Shown here: positions 33,221 through 44,775 of the stretch, one piece after another
Layout: each line of letters starts with the position of its first letter
Position numbering within the stretch: the stretch's first letter is position 1
Source of the DNA: Cryptomeria japonica
Taxonomy: Eukaryota > Streptophyta > Pinopsida > Cupressales > Cupressaceae
Assembly (NCBI RefSeq): GCF_030272615.1
Contig: NC_081413.1
Location: 719,095,867-719,159,866 of the forward strand
Direction: 5' to 3'
Length of the DNA: 64,000 bases
Notes under the pieces: generated by a model
Told to the model about the DNA's origin: nothing
The model's database searches: none
What the model saw: the letters and a program-made list of their open reading frames with translations, nothing else
Translations under genes and position numbers: made by a program

Positions 33221-33676
33221 GCTTTGAAAAGCTTAAGGGGGAACATATCGGTAACAATGTTTTGGACCCTTGGTGTATATCGGTAAAGTGTTTTTATTGG
33301 TATCGATTACCAGTCAACTGACAAATGAAATGAAGTGGTAAAGTTAGGGTTTGTACCCTATTGGTGATGCATTTATTATGGTAGGTAGGAGCATGTTTAA
33401 AAGTTACTTTTGTCATCATTTTTACTTACCTATTTTAAAAGGAAAATTTCTCTAACTTGAGCAGTGAAACAAGAGCGATCAATCTTGCATTCAAAAGAGT
33501 CCTAAAAGAAATCTTGCACAAAGATTTTGCAGCTATTTCAAGTTATTTTGAGTGGAGGTCAGAGTGGTAAAACAATATTTTCGAGAAGTGTGTTGTGTTC
33601 GACATCAACGAACCCTAGTTCAGAGTGAAAAGGTATTCTTCATCCAAACACTCTCGTCATTCAAAATTATTTAGTC
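33221..33676 (+). other. Spacer between ORF1 and ORF2 of element F
   Basis: No ORF. It begins with a purine tract (aagcttaagggggaa, around 33228-33242). Element G has a similar tract in the same place relative to its gag. The rest looks like an untranslated leader of ORF2. Confidence 0.5.
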
Positions 33677-35586
33677 ATGGCCTCTTCATCCAAAATCCCT
33701 TCTAGTTCTATCGAACCTGAGGAGTCATCCAAGTTTCTTAGGAAGAAGGTGAAATATAATTCCCTATCTCAAATTCCCACCAGAGTCATTGTTGAAGCGG
33801 ATGTTTTAGGATACATTGATTGCAAACTGGAAGACCTAGGATCTCTAGTGATTCACTCCCAGTTGAGTTTTCTCTATGGAGATGATAAAAAGATTAAACC
33901 AGAGTACAACGTGATCATGAAGAAGAAATTCCACAATGTCGTATATTTTCTCGAAGAATTCACAGAAGATCACATAAGGATCATTCTAAGTAGGGTTCAT
34001 GATGAAAAGATGTATCTTGAGTGAACCCATGATATTACATCGGAGGCAATCCATGTCGTGACTGGTTTCTACAATATTGGAGAAGACCCTGTTCTTCGTA
34101 AGATCACCAAAACCAAAGTGACAGAGATCACCGGTTCTGTGAGCGACAAGCGGCAATGATTGTAAACACCATAAAAATTGACTTGGTGAAGTATGTGTGC
34201 ATGGTGACTGGGTATAGAGCATTCTATAATAGTAGAATGAATTTTGTTCCTACAACTGCAGTGCATGCCACTTATAGGATGATCAAGGAAGATGTAGAAT
34301 ATGACTTATGTACCTGCATACAAAAACAACTCATGGAGAATCTGAAGTCCATCAAAGAGGACAAGATACTAAGGTTTAAGTTTAGTCAATTGCTTGTCAG
34401 TTTGTTTTTCTATTTTCAAGGGTATTTTCCACGAGTCAGTGACGTTCAATGGTCAACTGACCTACCAGTTTCAAGACAAATAAAGGAGAGTCTGCAAGAA
34501 GTGGGATCTTCTTATTTAGAGACTCTGAACATGCATTTTGATGAGTTCAGACTAAAGATGAACTAGAGAATGAGAATACCAGGTGATCTGGTTAAAAAGT
34601 ATGAAGATGATATTTGTTTCACAATCAAAGTGGATCACTGCATAATGGAATCAGTAGAGCCAAGACAAGATGAAGTTGAGCCTATGGGCTATGAAGTGGT
34701 GAATGATATACTTACTGTGTATGCCTCTACCCTACTTGCTTCACCATTGGATCCAAAGAAGAAGAGGACCGGTAATTACTCAGTTAGGATCAAACCTATT
34801 GAAGTACCAAAGTAGAAGAAGAGGAAAGTTGTGCCATCGACATCAACATCGGTTATATCTACTGCCAGTCCTAAAGTGACCAAGAGGTCACCAACCAAAA
34901 AGAAATCAAAGGCCATTCCACAAAAGGTATTTGAAAGGAAGAGAAAAACTAGGAATAACACACTAGATTTAGAAGACACTGAACCAGAGGTAGAAATGAA
35001 GAAGAGAAGGCAGCCAAGTAAGAAGACGAAGACAACCAGTAATGTACCTGCAACCTCTATACCGGTAAATATACATGTTGCTTCTTACTAGCCTATGACA
35101 CATTTTCAAAGGATTATGAAGAATTTTAGGAGGAAAGTTCTTGACAATCTAAAATATTATTTTGATGATCTTAGCGATAGTGAAAAGGATGAAGTAGAGC
35201 TAGAGGTCATTAAATATTTGTGTGATAATGATCAATCTCTGATTGACATTAAACCTGTTGTTCCTAATTCATTGTATAATTATTTGGATAATAAATGGCA
35301 CATTGTCATTGAAAAGGAGCAAGAAATTAGGGAAGAGATTTTTGCCCAATATTTCCTTGATGCCTCTAATTCATAATTGTTTGAGATTCTTAATCAGTAT
35401 AAAGGCATCTTTTTCATGCGAAAAAGAAGACTTCAGCTACTCGGAGGCAAAACTTTTGAAGTGGAAAAACACACCCATCTGCAGGTTAAAGCAGCTGTCA
35501 AAATGTAGAGGGTATCCAAAGAAAATTGGCAGGCTGAGCAAGAGCCTAACCTATCTACATCCTATTGGCATATGTGTAGAGTATGA
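33677..35586 (+). pseudogene. Element F ORF2: unrecognised protein, about 635 codons, broken
   Basis: I do not recognise this protein with certainty. From ATG 33677 (MASSSKIPSSSIEPEESS) the frame runs to about 34155, then one frameshift, then one frame to TGA 35584. Stops at 34022, 34157, 34564, 34813, 35089, 35374 and about 35506 interrupt it. Readable blocks are FLEEFTEDHIRIIL, EAIHVVTGFYNIG, a hydrophobic FKFSQLLVSLFFYFQGYF (about 34375-34430), a Lys-rich nuclear-signal-like region (34850-35040) and an acidic/helical C-terminus. The style recalls accessory proteins called plant transposon proteins, but this is a guess. It has its own leader and no RT or protease motif. Confidence 0.5.
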
Positions 35587-35831
35587 TGACATGATGGTGT
35601 ATGTTGTCATTGATGTCAATATGTTGAAGTATGAATCGGTATATTGAAGTAAGCGATCTAGCAAGTGAACCGGTATGATGGTACAAGTGAAGCGGTATGA
35701 TGGTACAAGTGAAGCAGTATGATGAAATGTGAACTGGTATGATGGAATGAACTGGTATATGCAAAAAGGTGAATCGGTATGTTGGAATGTGAACCGGTAT
35801 ATGCAAAGTTTGTATCGGGGTTTCTGGATGA
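35587..35831 (+). repeat. Short ACCGGTATGATGG-type repeats after F ORF2
   Basis: From 35641 to about 35815 a diverged unit of about 20-25 bp (agtgaaccggtatgatggta type) repeats seven or eight times. Element E starts directly after it. I see no coding signal. Confidence 0.7.
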
Positions 35832-36899
35832 TGTTGGTATTTTGGTATGGTTTTGTCATTGATGTCAACACCTACTGAAAACTAGCACTTTGGAGATCTA
35901 GCAACATTCACCGCCAAGCAAGTAACTATTGCACAGTTACTGGTATATGGTTCACCGACGGGATATAATGTTCACCGGCACTTGGAATGATATGGAAGAC
36001 ACTTGGTAATGTCGAAGACATCATGTGGACACTTTGTTTTGAAGAATTAATCATTGGTATATTCATATTTACATATTTGCTTTTACCGGCAAATAGGTCT
36101 AGGGTTATCTAGGGTTACACTGGCAGGTTTATCTTTTCCAGATTAGCATGGCACGCTATGGAGATGATTTGTTATTGATGTAAATGCATTAAGCCGACAT
36201 GTTTAATTGGTTATTGCATCGGATATTATATTGTATGTAAAATGTTTTTATTGTAATATCTTGTAGAGCCAACCTACTAAAATTGGTCTTAGGTTATGGT
36301 ATAGATGTAAGATCTTATTTGTAAGATCAAAGTGTGGAATGCGAAAAAGAATTGTGTGAAGGTATATGCAAGATTAAGTAGAGGTATACATGAAGACAAC
36401 ATTTGAAGGTGAAGCTAGGTTTCTGTAGAAGCATATCAGCATTACACCAGTACTGAATCCAGCATATGAAGATGCTATTTTGTGTAGTACATTATTATTG
36501 GATTTAACCATCCAACTGTAGTCAGTGTGACTCCCATTTTTTGATTGAGCAGTGAGCTCTGGGCTGTTGGCCTTTCTGCATGTGCAGACCCCATTTATGT
36601 AAGCTTACTATCTATAATAGTATCATCTGATTGTGGGTAAGGTTTCCCACCATGGGTTTTCCCCTTACAAGGTTTCCACGTACAAATATTGGTGTTATTT
36701 GTTGTGGATGACTCTGTGTTTATTTTTCATGCATTAATCTTTACCGGTATAGCAATTTACTGTTAACACTATCTACCAACACACTTAACTGGTTTACTGG
36801 TATTAAGCATTAAGTTGGTTAATTGGTTTTGGGTTTGAATTTATTAGACAACTGATTCACACCGCCCCCCCCCCTCTCAGTTGTCTCTAGGACCTAACA
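35832..36899 (+). repeat. 5' LTR of element E
   Basis: Starts TGTTGGTATTTTGG and ends cctaaca. The U5 hairpin CCTT-AC-AAGG followed by TTTCCACG is at 36663. A C-run and CTCTCAG occur near the end. The 3' copy begins at 41491. Confidence 0.95.
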
Positions 36900-36901
36900 A
36901 T

Positions 36902-36913
36902 TGGTATCAGAGC
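36902..36913 (+). promoter_or_regulatory. Primer-binding site of element E
   Basis: TGGTATCAGAGC, a perfect initiator Met-tRNA complement, two bases after the LTR. Confidence 0.93.
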
Positions 36914-36955
36914 TTAGTCCTCTTTTGCAGAAGTTTAACAACTTGAGGAGATCCA

Positions 36956-37849
36956 ATGTCTACTAATTACTTCAGGAAGGACTGTCCTAAACTTGATGGA
37001 ACCAACTATGGGATATGGAAGATCAAGATGGAGACACATCTGAATTGCATTGGTAAAGACATCTGGGAAGTTACAAAGAATGGTTATACTGCTATTGTAG
37101 CTAGTCAGACTACTCCAACTACCTTAGCTAAAGATGAAGAAAATGATTGCAAAGCAAGAGAAGCACTTTTGAGTGCATTATTAGATCAACAAATCATGGG
37201 ATTATCAGATAGGTCTACTGCTAAAGCTATTTGGGATCATTTGGAAACACTAAATGAATGAGATTGCACAGTCAAGATTGCAAAACTTGAAAGCTTCTGA
37301 GTCAGGTATGAACATCTGAAAATGGAAGAAGATGAAATGATTTCTACTTTTATGGAAAGAGTAAATGAAATTGTTTTGGGTATTAAATGTTGTGGAGGAA
37401 CCCTGAGTGAGGATGAAATTGTTTCAAAAATATTAAGAGGATTGCCACCAGAATATAAAGTGAAGCTTACTGCTATAAATGAGTTGAGAACAATGCCTAA
37501 TACATCAATAACTAGTGATACATTGATTGGAAAACATTCAGCCTTTGAAATTAAGGAATTTGGTCCTGTTGCTACTATAAAAATTGATTTGGCCTTTAAA
37601 ACATCAACATCATCTACTCCATCATTTGACAAATCAGACTGGAAAGCCTTTTATGCAAGAGAACTTGAAGAAACTAGGAAGGAGAATGAAGAGCTTGAAG
37701 AACTTGAAGCACTATTTGCAAGAAAAATGCCAAAAGGTCCAGTTGGAAGTAAGTATGAAGGTAAAGCACCCTTTAAATGTTTTAATTGCAATAAGATTGG
37801 TCATATGGCTTCGAGATGCCCTGATAGACATGCTAGACTAAGAGAATAA
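36956..37849 (+). pseudogene. Gag of element E
   Basis: Copia Gag from ATG 36956. An N-terminal DUF4219/UBN2-type capsid (NYGIWKIKMETHL, AIWDHLETLNE, FMERVNEIVLGIKC, ILRGLPPEYK) is followed by a Glu-rich helix and one complete zinc knuckle, CFNCNKIGHMASRC (about 37780-37820). Stops near 37259 and 37298 break it; the frame is otherwise continuous to TAA at 37847. Confidence 0.9.
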
Positions 37850-37899
37850 GCTAGAAGAACATACAAGCCTAACCCTGAATATTAGAGATACAGATTTAA

Positions 37900-38304
37900 G
37901 AAGAATAAAGATAAATCATGTTACATTGTTGATGAAGGTGTGACTGATGATTCTGATGAGGATCCAGTAGATAATGGATGGGTTTTTGTTGCTATAAAGA
38001 GGATCAACCGGCACCTACTGCTCAATCTGTAGAACAATCCCTAGCAGCTAAAGTTGAAGTAAAAGATTAATGGATCATTGACTCACTATGCTCACATCAT
38101 ATGACAGGAGACAAAGGTAAATTCTTGAACTTTCAAGAATACAATGAAGGTTTAGTAAGATTTGGAGATGACAAAGCCTATTCAATCAAAGGTAAGGGTT
38201 CAATATCTCTTGATGGTAAGCATAACATTGACAATGTCTACTATGTTGAAGGATTAAAGCATAATCTTTTAAGTGTTGGTCAATTAGTTGAGAAAGGATT
38301 TTAG
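37900..38304 (+). pseudogene. Protease region of element E
   Basis: Copia aspartic protease. The active-site block reads WIIDSLCSHHMTGD (family form D-S-G-C-S; here Gly is replaced by Leu), followed by FLNFQEYNEGLVRFGD and YVEGLKHNLLSVGQL. It lies in a different frame from gag and integrase, so frameshifts occur on both sides (about 37990 and 38490). The stop at 38302 is TAG before LQFKNGK, a likely Gln. Confidence 0.85.
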
Positions 38305-39265
38305 TTACAATTTAAAAATGGAAAATGCAAAATCTTGAATAGAACTAGTTTGGAAATTGCAACCGGTAATCAGACTAGAGGTAATATCTTTCATTTGAAT
38401 AACAATGAAAAGGCATGCTTAATTGCACATATAGATGAAAGTTGGTTATGGCATAAGAGACTATGTCATGTAAACTTTGAATTGCATGGTAAAAATTAGT
38501 ACTTCTAAGGCAGTTAGAGATCTACCTAAAATTGTGAAACCCTAGAATACAATTTGTAAGGAATGTCAATTTGGAAAACAAGTCAGAGCTAGTTTCAAAA
38601 GTATTCCAGAAAAATCCAATAATGCTCTTGATTTAATTCACATTGATTTATGTGGTCCAACTAGAACTAAAAGCTTACAAGGTGATAGATATTTCATGCT
38701 AATTATTGATGATTATTCTAGAATGTGTTGGGTTACTTTTCTCAGAGAAAAATCAAAAGCACTTGGAAAGTTCAAACTATTCAAAGAAATGGTTGAGAAT
38801 GAAACCGGTAAGAAAATCAAATGTTTAAGATCAGATCAAGGAGGAGAATTCACATCTAAATATTTTAATACATTCTGTGAAGTGAATGGAATCATAAGAC
38901 AATTATCAGCACCTTGGACACCACTGCAGAATGGAGTTGTTGAAAGGAAAAATAGAACTATCTTGGATGCAGCAAGAAGTATGTTATTAGAAGCAAATCT
39001 ACCACATGTATATTGGAGAGAGGTAGTTAGCACTACTGTCTATACATTCAACAAAGTTCACATCAAAGGTGAAACTGGTAAGACCCCTCATGAACTATGG
39101 TTTGGTAATACTCCTACTCTTAAGTATTTCAAAATTTTTGGAAGTAAATGTTATATTAGAAGAGATGAGTATATTGGCAAATTTGATCCTAGAAGTGATG
39201 AGGGAATATTTCTTGGTTATTCATCTAACAGCAAGGCATATAGATGTTTTAATAAGAGATTGTAG
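38305..39265 (+). pseudogene. Integrase of element E
   Basis: Contains the pre-integrase zinc-binding part (LWHKRLCHVNFELHGKN, about 38445-38495; ICKECQFGKQ near 38550) and the core with D-D-E: HIDLCGPTRT (38641), CLRSDQGGEF (38823) and NGVVERKNRT (38930). The C-terminal GKTPHELWFGN and EGIFLGYSSNSKAYR are typical of copia. Stops in the pre-integrase part and a TAG at 39263 break the frame. Confidence 0.92.
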
Positions 39266-40258
39266 AAAATTGTTGAGAGTACAAATGTAAAGATTGATGA
39301 ACAATTCAGAGGAACTTCAAGGTATATAGAATATAAACCGGCAATAGAAATTGTGACAAATAAACCTACACTAAATCCACCGGTATAGAATGAAGATCCA
39401 GTTACCCCGGTATCATTAGAGGATTCCACAGTAATTGATGAACAACAGCAAACTAAGACACTTCGGTATGTAAGATTGAATCATTCTGAAGATCAGATAA
39501 TTGGAAATAAATTTAAAGGAGTTATGACAAGAGGAAGATTGGCAAATGAAGAGGTATGTCTTATTTCTCAAATTGAACCATCATCTATCAATGAGGCATG
39601 TGAAGATAAATTTTGGATTAAAGCTATGGAAGAAGAATTAGGACAAATTGAGAAAAATAATACTTGGACATTACATCCCCAATTGAAAGATAAAAATGTA
39701 ATTGGAACCAAATGGGTATTTAGAAACAAACTAAATGAAGATGGTAAGGTTGTCATAAATAAAGCAAGACTAGTGCATAAGGGATATTCTCAGAAAGAAG
39801 GAGTTGATTACAATGAAACCTTTGCACCGGTAGCCAGAATTGAGGTAGTCAGATTATTCTTGGCTTTTGCATCTCACAAGGACTACAAAGTTCATCAAAT
39901 GGATATTAAATGTGTATTTTTGAATGGAGATCTTGAAGAGGAAGTATATATTGAACAACCTGATGGATTTTCCTTGACAAATGATAATGATATGGTTTGC
40001 AGGTTAAGAAAAGCTCTGTATGGATTGAAACAAGCCCCAAGAGCTTGGTATGCAAGGTTGGATAAGTATCTTTTAAAGATTGGTTTTACTAAAGGAAATG
40101 CAGATAGAAATTTATATTACAAAATAACTAATGATGACATCTTGATTATTGAAGTATTTGTTGATGACATAATCTTTGGAGGAGAAGATGGATTATGTAA
40201 GGAATTTTCTATTAAAATGCAGCAAGAATTTGAAATGTCTATGATTGGAGAAATATAA
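39266..40258 (+). pseudogene. Reverse transcriptase of element E
   Basis: Copia-type RT (RVT_2). Blocks are [87 protein letters not shown] and the palm motif FVDDIIFGG (about 40158-40184). The usual form of the third block is ...DVKTAFLNG. Stops at 39385 (TAG) and 40256 (TAA) interrupt the frame, which then continues into RNase H. Confidence 0.95.
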
Positions 40259-41110
40259 TTCTTTTTAGGATTGCAGATTTCACAGACTGATAAAGGTATA
40301 TTTTTGAGTCAATCCAAGTACTTGAAATAATTACTAAAGAAATTTGGGATGGAGAACTCTAAACCGGTAAGCACACCTATGACTACAAATGACAAATTAT
40401 CTCAAAGGGATGAATCTACACCTGTTAATCCAACTAGATACAAATCTATGATAGGAGGTTTACTGTATTTGACACAAACCAGGCCTGATATTATGAATGC
40501 AGTATGTATTATTTCTAGATTTCAAAGTAATCCTAGGGAAAATCATGAATTAGCAGTAAAAAGGATTTTTCAGTACTTACAAGGCACAACAAATTTTGGA
40601 TTATGGTATCCTAGAGATGAAAACTTTGACCTATGTGCATACACAGATGTAAATTGGGCAGGAGATGTGGATGATAGAAAAAGCACCACTGGAGGAGAAT
40701 TCTTTCTTGGAAAGAGATTAGTTTCTTGGTTGAGTAAGAAATAGAGTTGTACATCTTTATCAACAGCAGAATCAGAATATGTTGCAGCAGCAACTAACTG
40801 TACACAGGTACTATGGCTTAAGCAAATGTTGAAAGACATAAAGGTAAAATGCAAGGAACCTATTACTATATATTGTGATAACACTGCAGCAATTGATATA
40901 TCCAAGAATTTGGTATTACATTCTAAAACAAAACATGTTTCTATCAAACTGAATTTTCTAAGGGAAAAAGTTGAAGAAAAAGAGATAAAACTAGTTTATG
41001 TGAATACTAAAGAACAACTTGCAGATATTTTCACAAAACCTTTGCCTAAGGAGACTTTTCAATATCTTAGAGATCAGCTTGGAGTCATACCACTACCAGT
41101 AGAGACTTAG
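40259..41110 (+). pseudogene. RNase H domain of element E
   Basis: Runs from the RT thumb (NSKPVSTPM, GGLLYLTQTRPDIMNAV) to RNase H: YTDVNWAGDVDDRKSTTGG, STAESEYVAAA, YCDNTAAIDISKN, HVSIKLNFLREKV and ADIFTKPL. Asp, Glu, Asp and a final Asp are present. Stops at 40328 (TAA) and 40742 (TAG in SKK-stop-SC, where copia has Gln) break it. TAG at 41108 is the natural end. Confidence 0.95.
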
Positions 41111-41490
41111 ACAGTTGATGATTGTCATCAACCAGCAGAATAGAAAGACAAATCTTTTACTCCGGTCTTTGATGAGGAAGCTACTTCTTAGGGAGAGTAG
41201 TTGGTATATTGAATTGATTGGTATTTTGTATGAACTTGATTTTTGTAACTTTGGCATTTGATGTCAAAGGGGGAGAGATATCTATGGAAAAACACATTAT
41301 CTTTTGAGGAGAGATTGGTACTTTTGAGGAGAGATTGGTATTGAAAATAAATCCTTGGATAAACACATGTTTCTCCCAAGGGGAAAAATTGTTGTTTAGG
41401 AGATTGTTGGTTTTTGGTATTCAGCATTTCTATTTTGACACTTTGATGGTTTTTCCATCTTGTGTTGTCATCAATGCCAAAGGTGGAGAT
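41111..41490 (+). other. Element E, 3' non-coding part and polypurine tract
   Basis: Non-coding. It has a repeated phrase (acttttgaggagagattgg, twice at about 41308 and 41328), a purine block agggggagaga-like at 41268-41280 and the polypurine tract aaaggtggagat just before the LTR (41479-41490). Confidence 0.75.
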
Positions 41491-42443
41491 TGTTGGTATT
41501 TTGGTATGGTTTTGTCATTGATGTCAACACCTACTGAAAACTAGCACTTTGGAGATCCAGCAACATTCGCTGGCAAGCAAGTAACTATTGCACAGTTACT
41601 GGTATATGGTTCACTGGCATGATATAATGTTCACCGACACTTGGAATGATATGGAAGACACTTGGTAATGTCAAAGACATCATGTGGACACTTTTTTTTG
41701 AAGAATTAATCATTGGTATATTCATATTTACATATTTTCTTTTACCAACAAATAGGTCCAAGGTTATCTACGGTTACACTAGCAGGTTTATCTTTTCCAG
41801 ATTAGCATGGCACTCTATGGAGATGATTTATTATTGATGTAAATGCATTAAGCCGACATGTTTAATCGATTATTGCATCAGATATTATATTGTATGTAAA
41901 ATGTTTTTATTGTAATATCCTGTAGAGCCGACCTACTAAAATTGGTCTTAGGTTATGGTATAAATGTAAGATCAAAGTGTGGAATGCGAAAAAGAATTGT
42001 GTGAAGGTTTATGCAAGATTAAGCAGAGGTATACATGAAGACATCATTTGAAGGTGAAGCTAGGTTTTTGTAGAAGCATATCAGCATTACACTGGAGCTG
42101 AATCCAGCATATGAAGATGCTATTTTGTGCGGTACATTCTTATTGGATTTAACCATCCAACTGTAGTCAGTGTGACTCCCATTTTGTGATTGAGCAGTGA
42201 GCTCTAGGCTATTGGCCTTTCTACATGTGCAGATCCCATTTATGTACACTTACTATCTACAGTAGTATCATCTGATTGTGGGTAAGGTTTCCCATTGTGG
42301 TTTTTCCCCTTACAGGGTTTCCATGTACAAATATTGGTGTTATATGTTGTGGATGACTCTATGTTTATGTTTCATGCATTAATCTTTACCAGTATACCAA
42401 TTTACTACTAACACTGTCTACTGACACTTAACTGGTTTACTGG
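41491..42443 (+). repeat. 3' LTR of element E, truncated by element D
   Basis: Matches 35832 to about 36762. The match ends at actggtttactggtg, where D's terminus tgtagatagg begins. The remaining part should reappear beyond D, outside the window. Confidence 0.93.
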
Positions 42444-42909
42444 TGTAGATAGGAATTTGGAAACCATCAAAGTAATAAGAAAATTAGACTAGCTCAATCA
42501 CAAAAACTCAATTGCAATGATAAGAAAACGTACAAACATTCAATAGAGATATGAAAATAAAACATTCAATTCAAATGCAAACCATCACAAATGCGAATGT
42601 CTCCTCCATGATTCTCCATTGTCCTTCTTTCTCCTTCAAATTGCATTATTTTGTGGATCTCACCTACAAGTGTATAAGCATACTATGAAAGCAAGATTGA
42701 CAAGACGACAGCGTAAGAATACTAGAAGCGTGATTGATTGATCGATCCGGGATCCAAAAATGTGATTAGATGGACCCTTTTATTGAAGAAATTCATCCAA
42801 TTTATAGATAAATTGGAGAAAAGACAAGATTAGCATGAAATTGATATTAGCGGCAATTGATTTCAAAATGGCAAAATTGAGTTGAAGGAAGAAGGTTATG
42901 ACACCTTCT
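42444..42909 (-). repeat. Element D 3' LTR, left piece
   Basis: On the plus strand it begins tgtagatagg; with the far end ...catctaca (56546) it forms a TGTAGAT/ATCTACA inverted pair. It is cut by C after cttct at 42909. No matching LTR is in the window, because D's 5' LTR is beyond 64000. Assignment rests on the polypurine tract at 56547 and the contiguity across C. Confidence 0.8.
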
Positions 42910-44581
42910 TGTAACGTCATAAATTGTACGCACTTGCTAGAGTAGTACAATTTCACACCTAGTTTAGCACCCGCCTTGGCGCAGTTGCATTTTGCATTGC
43001 ATTTCCCCTTTAGCACTTAATTAATCAAATTAATTAGGTCTAAAGGTTCTATTTCATCATCTTCCACATCATAAAGTCGGGCCCTTTCATTAAAGCGTGC
43101 CCCTTTCATTTTATTCCTTCAATACATCACTTAATCAAAAACCCTAATTAGGCCCTATTCTGAGCTTGGGGGCTTGATTTTGGGGGTCAAAACATCTCGA
43201 AATCACCTGTAACTTCAGGATTCACTCTAAAATCATCATATCCGACAGCCCTGAAAATTTGGTGAAAAGTTGTCGGGACCGTGGCCCCCGGAGTGCACAC
43301 GGTCCCGGACATTTTTCCCAAAATTTTAGGAGCGCGATCCAATCATAAAATAAAGCTTAACCCCAAGAAATTGGTGGGAGATTCAATCTCTAGGTCGGCC
43401 AAAAGTTGGAATTAAGACCTAGGGTTTCATACATAAGAGCTCTCTTTCTTCATTTGAAAGGATCCAAATTTTTGTTTTGAGGAACCTCATATGCAACGAA
43501 AGAGCAGATCTTTGAAGACTTTAGCAACATTCAACATCTATCCATCAAGCATCCATCAATTTCATTTATCCATTTAGGGCTTTGAAGGCATTGAAGAGCA
43601 ATAAGGGATCACCGACTGAAGATTGGCTTTTACCCCTCCCTTGGGGTTGGGTATGATTTCATGTTGTTTTCATGTCTTTGCATAAGCCTCATTATGTCAC
43701 TTGCATTTATGCTTTAGATCACTTTTCATCTTGATTTGGAGCATTTACATTGTCATCTACAAGCAATTAGGGTTTACATTCTAGGTTGCTCTAGTTTGCT
43801 TACTTACATTTTAGGATCTTGCACACGCACAAGGTCTGCACACACATTACTATTACAATACAACTTGGCTATTCATGGAGGTGGAAATCACCAAAGTGGG
43901 GGTTTGACTAAGGCAAAACCCTATATAGCCACCCAAAACACCTTTTCAGATATAAGTGCAGATTTCGGGATTCAGACGACGCCGTAAGTTGCAGATCCGA
44001 AAGAAGCAGACGTAGACCGAACCCTATATCAAGTTTCAACACAAAAGACCAGGATAGGGGCATGGGGTGCCCTAGTTCTGCCAAGACAGGGGCACTAGGT
44101 GCCCTGGTCCATGGGATAGGGGCGCTGGGCACCTTGGTCCCCCTATCAGATAGCAAGTTTTGGCAGTTCGGACAGTTTTCCAGGTTACAAAACAGCAGTT
44201 TCAGGAGCAGTTTCAAGAATAGAATCAGGATAGTGGTGCCCGCACCCTCATCCCGAACATTCTCACTTAGATTTTGACTCCGGGTATGCATTTCTATTCT
44301 TATCTTATCTTTGTGTTTACAGCTTTCCATAGTTTAAGTTCAATTCTGCAATCTTGTTATTAGTTCATACTTGCACTTTGGGGTTAGGGATTGAACTTGC
44401 ATCATTTTATCTTTCAATTACAACAAAGGAATAGAAACCCTAATAGGTATCCCGTGGGGCTCTCTTTCACAAAAATAAGTAGCCAATTGTGTGATACCTC
44501 TAGGCTCTTTCGTATTCCGTAATGTGTGTCAAAAGGTAGGATTAGGACATGTTAACCTAGTCTCGCTTTTTCCCCTACACA
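42910..44581 (+). repeat. 5' LTR of element C
   Basis: Starts TGTAACGTCA and ends CTACACA. In the first ~290 bp it differs from the 3' copy at about eight bases, nearly all transitions and several at CG. A TATA-like catacataagag is near 43427-43438. No hairpin array of the kind in A or B is evident. Confidence 0.95.
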
Positions 44582-44584
44582 TTT

Positions 44585-44601
44585 TGGTGAACCCGACGTG
44601 A
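44585..44601 (+). promoter_or_regulatory. Primer-binding site of element C
   Basis: TGGTGAACCCGACGTG, three bases after the LTR. The TGG start fits a tRNA 3' end. The tRNA is not identified. Confidence 0.6.
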
Positions 44602-44775
44602 AACTTATTATTGCTTTCTCTTGCATTGCATTTGTTAGATCTAGATCTAGATTTAGTGTGTTTTATTTAAGTTTCATTTTCATAAAAAGAAAAAAAAAAG
44701 AGTGTGTTTCTTTATTTCTTTGCATTGTGTGTCTAAATTCTATGCAACTTTTATTTCAAAATTTCGGATTTTTAT

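Larger units (their letters stand above)
30747..35831 (+). mobile_element. Element F: copia-like element with two extra-type ORFs (left part)
   Basis: LTR 30747-31880, primer site 31883-31895, ORF1 (coiled coil and four zinc knuckles, 31931-33220), spacer, ORF2 (33677-35586), then a short-repeat region until element E interrupts at 35832. No protease, integrase, RT or RNase H is seen in this part; they would have to lie beyond E and D. Element G shares the gag plan. Confidence 0.75.
35832..42443 (+). mobile_element. Element E: Ty1/copia retrotransposon (3' LTR cut by D)
   Basis: LTRs of one type at 35832-36899 and 41491-42443. The second lacks its last ~130 bp because D is inserted at 42444. 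Order gag, protease, integrase, RT, RNase H with integrase before RT defines Ty1/copia. Most coding lies in one frame, with stops and a frame-shifted protease section. It is defective. Confidence 0.95.
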
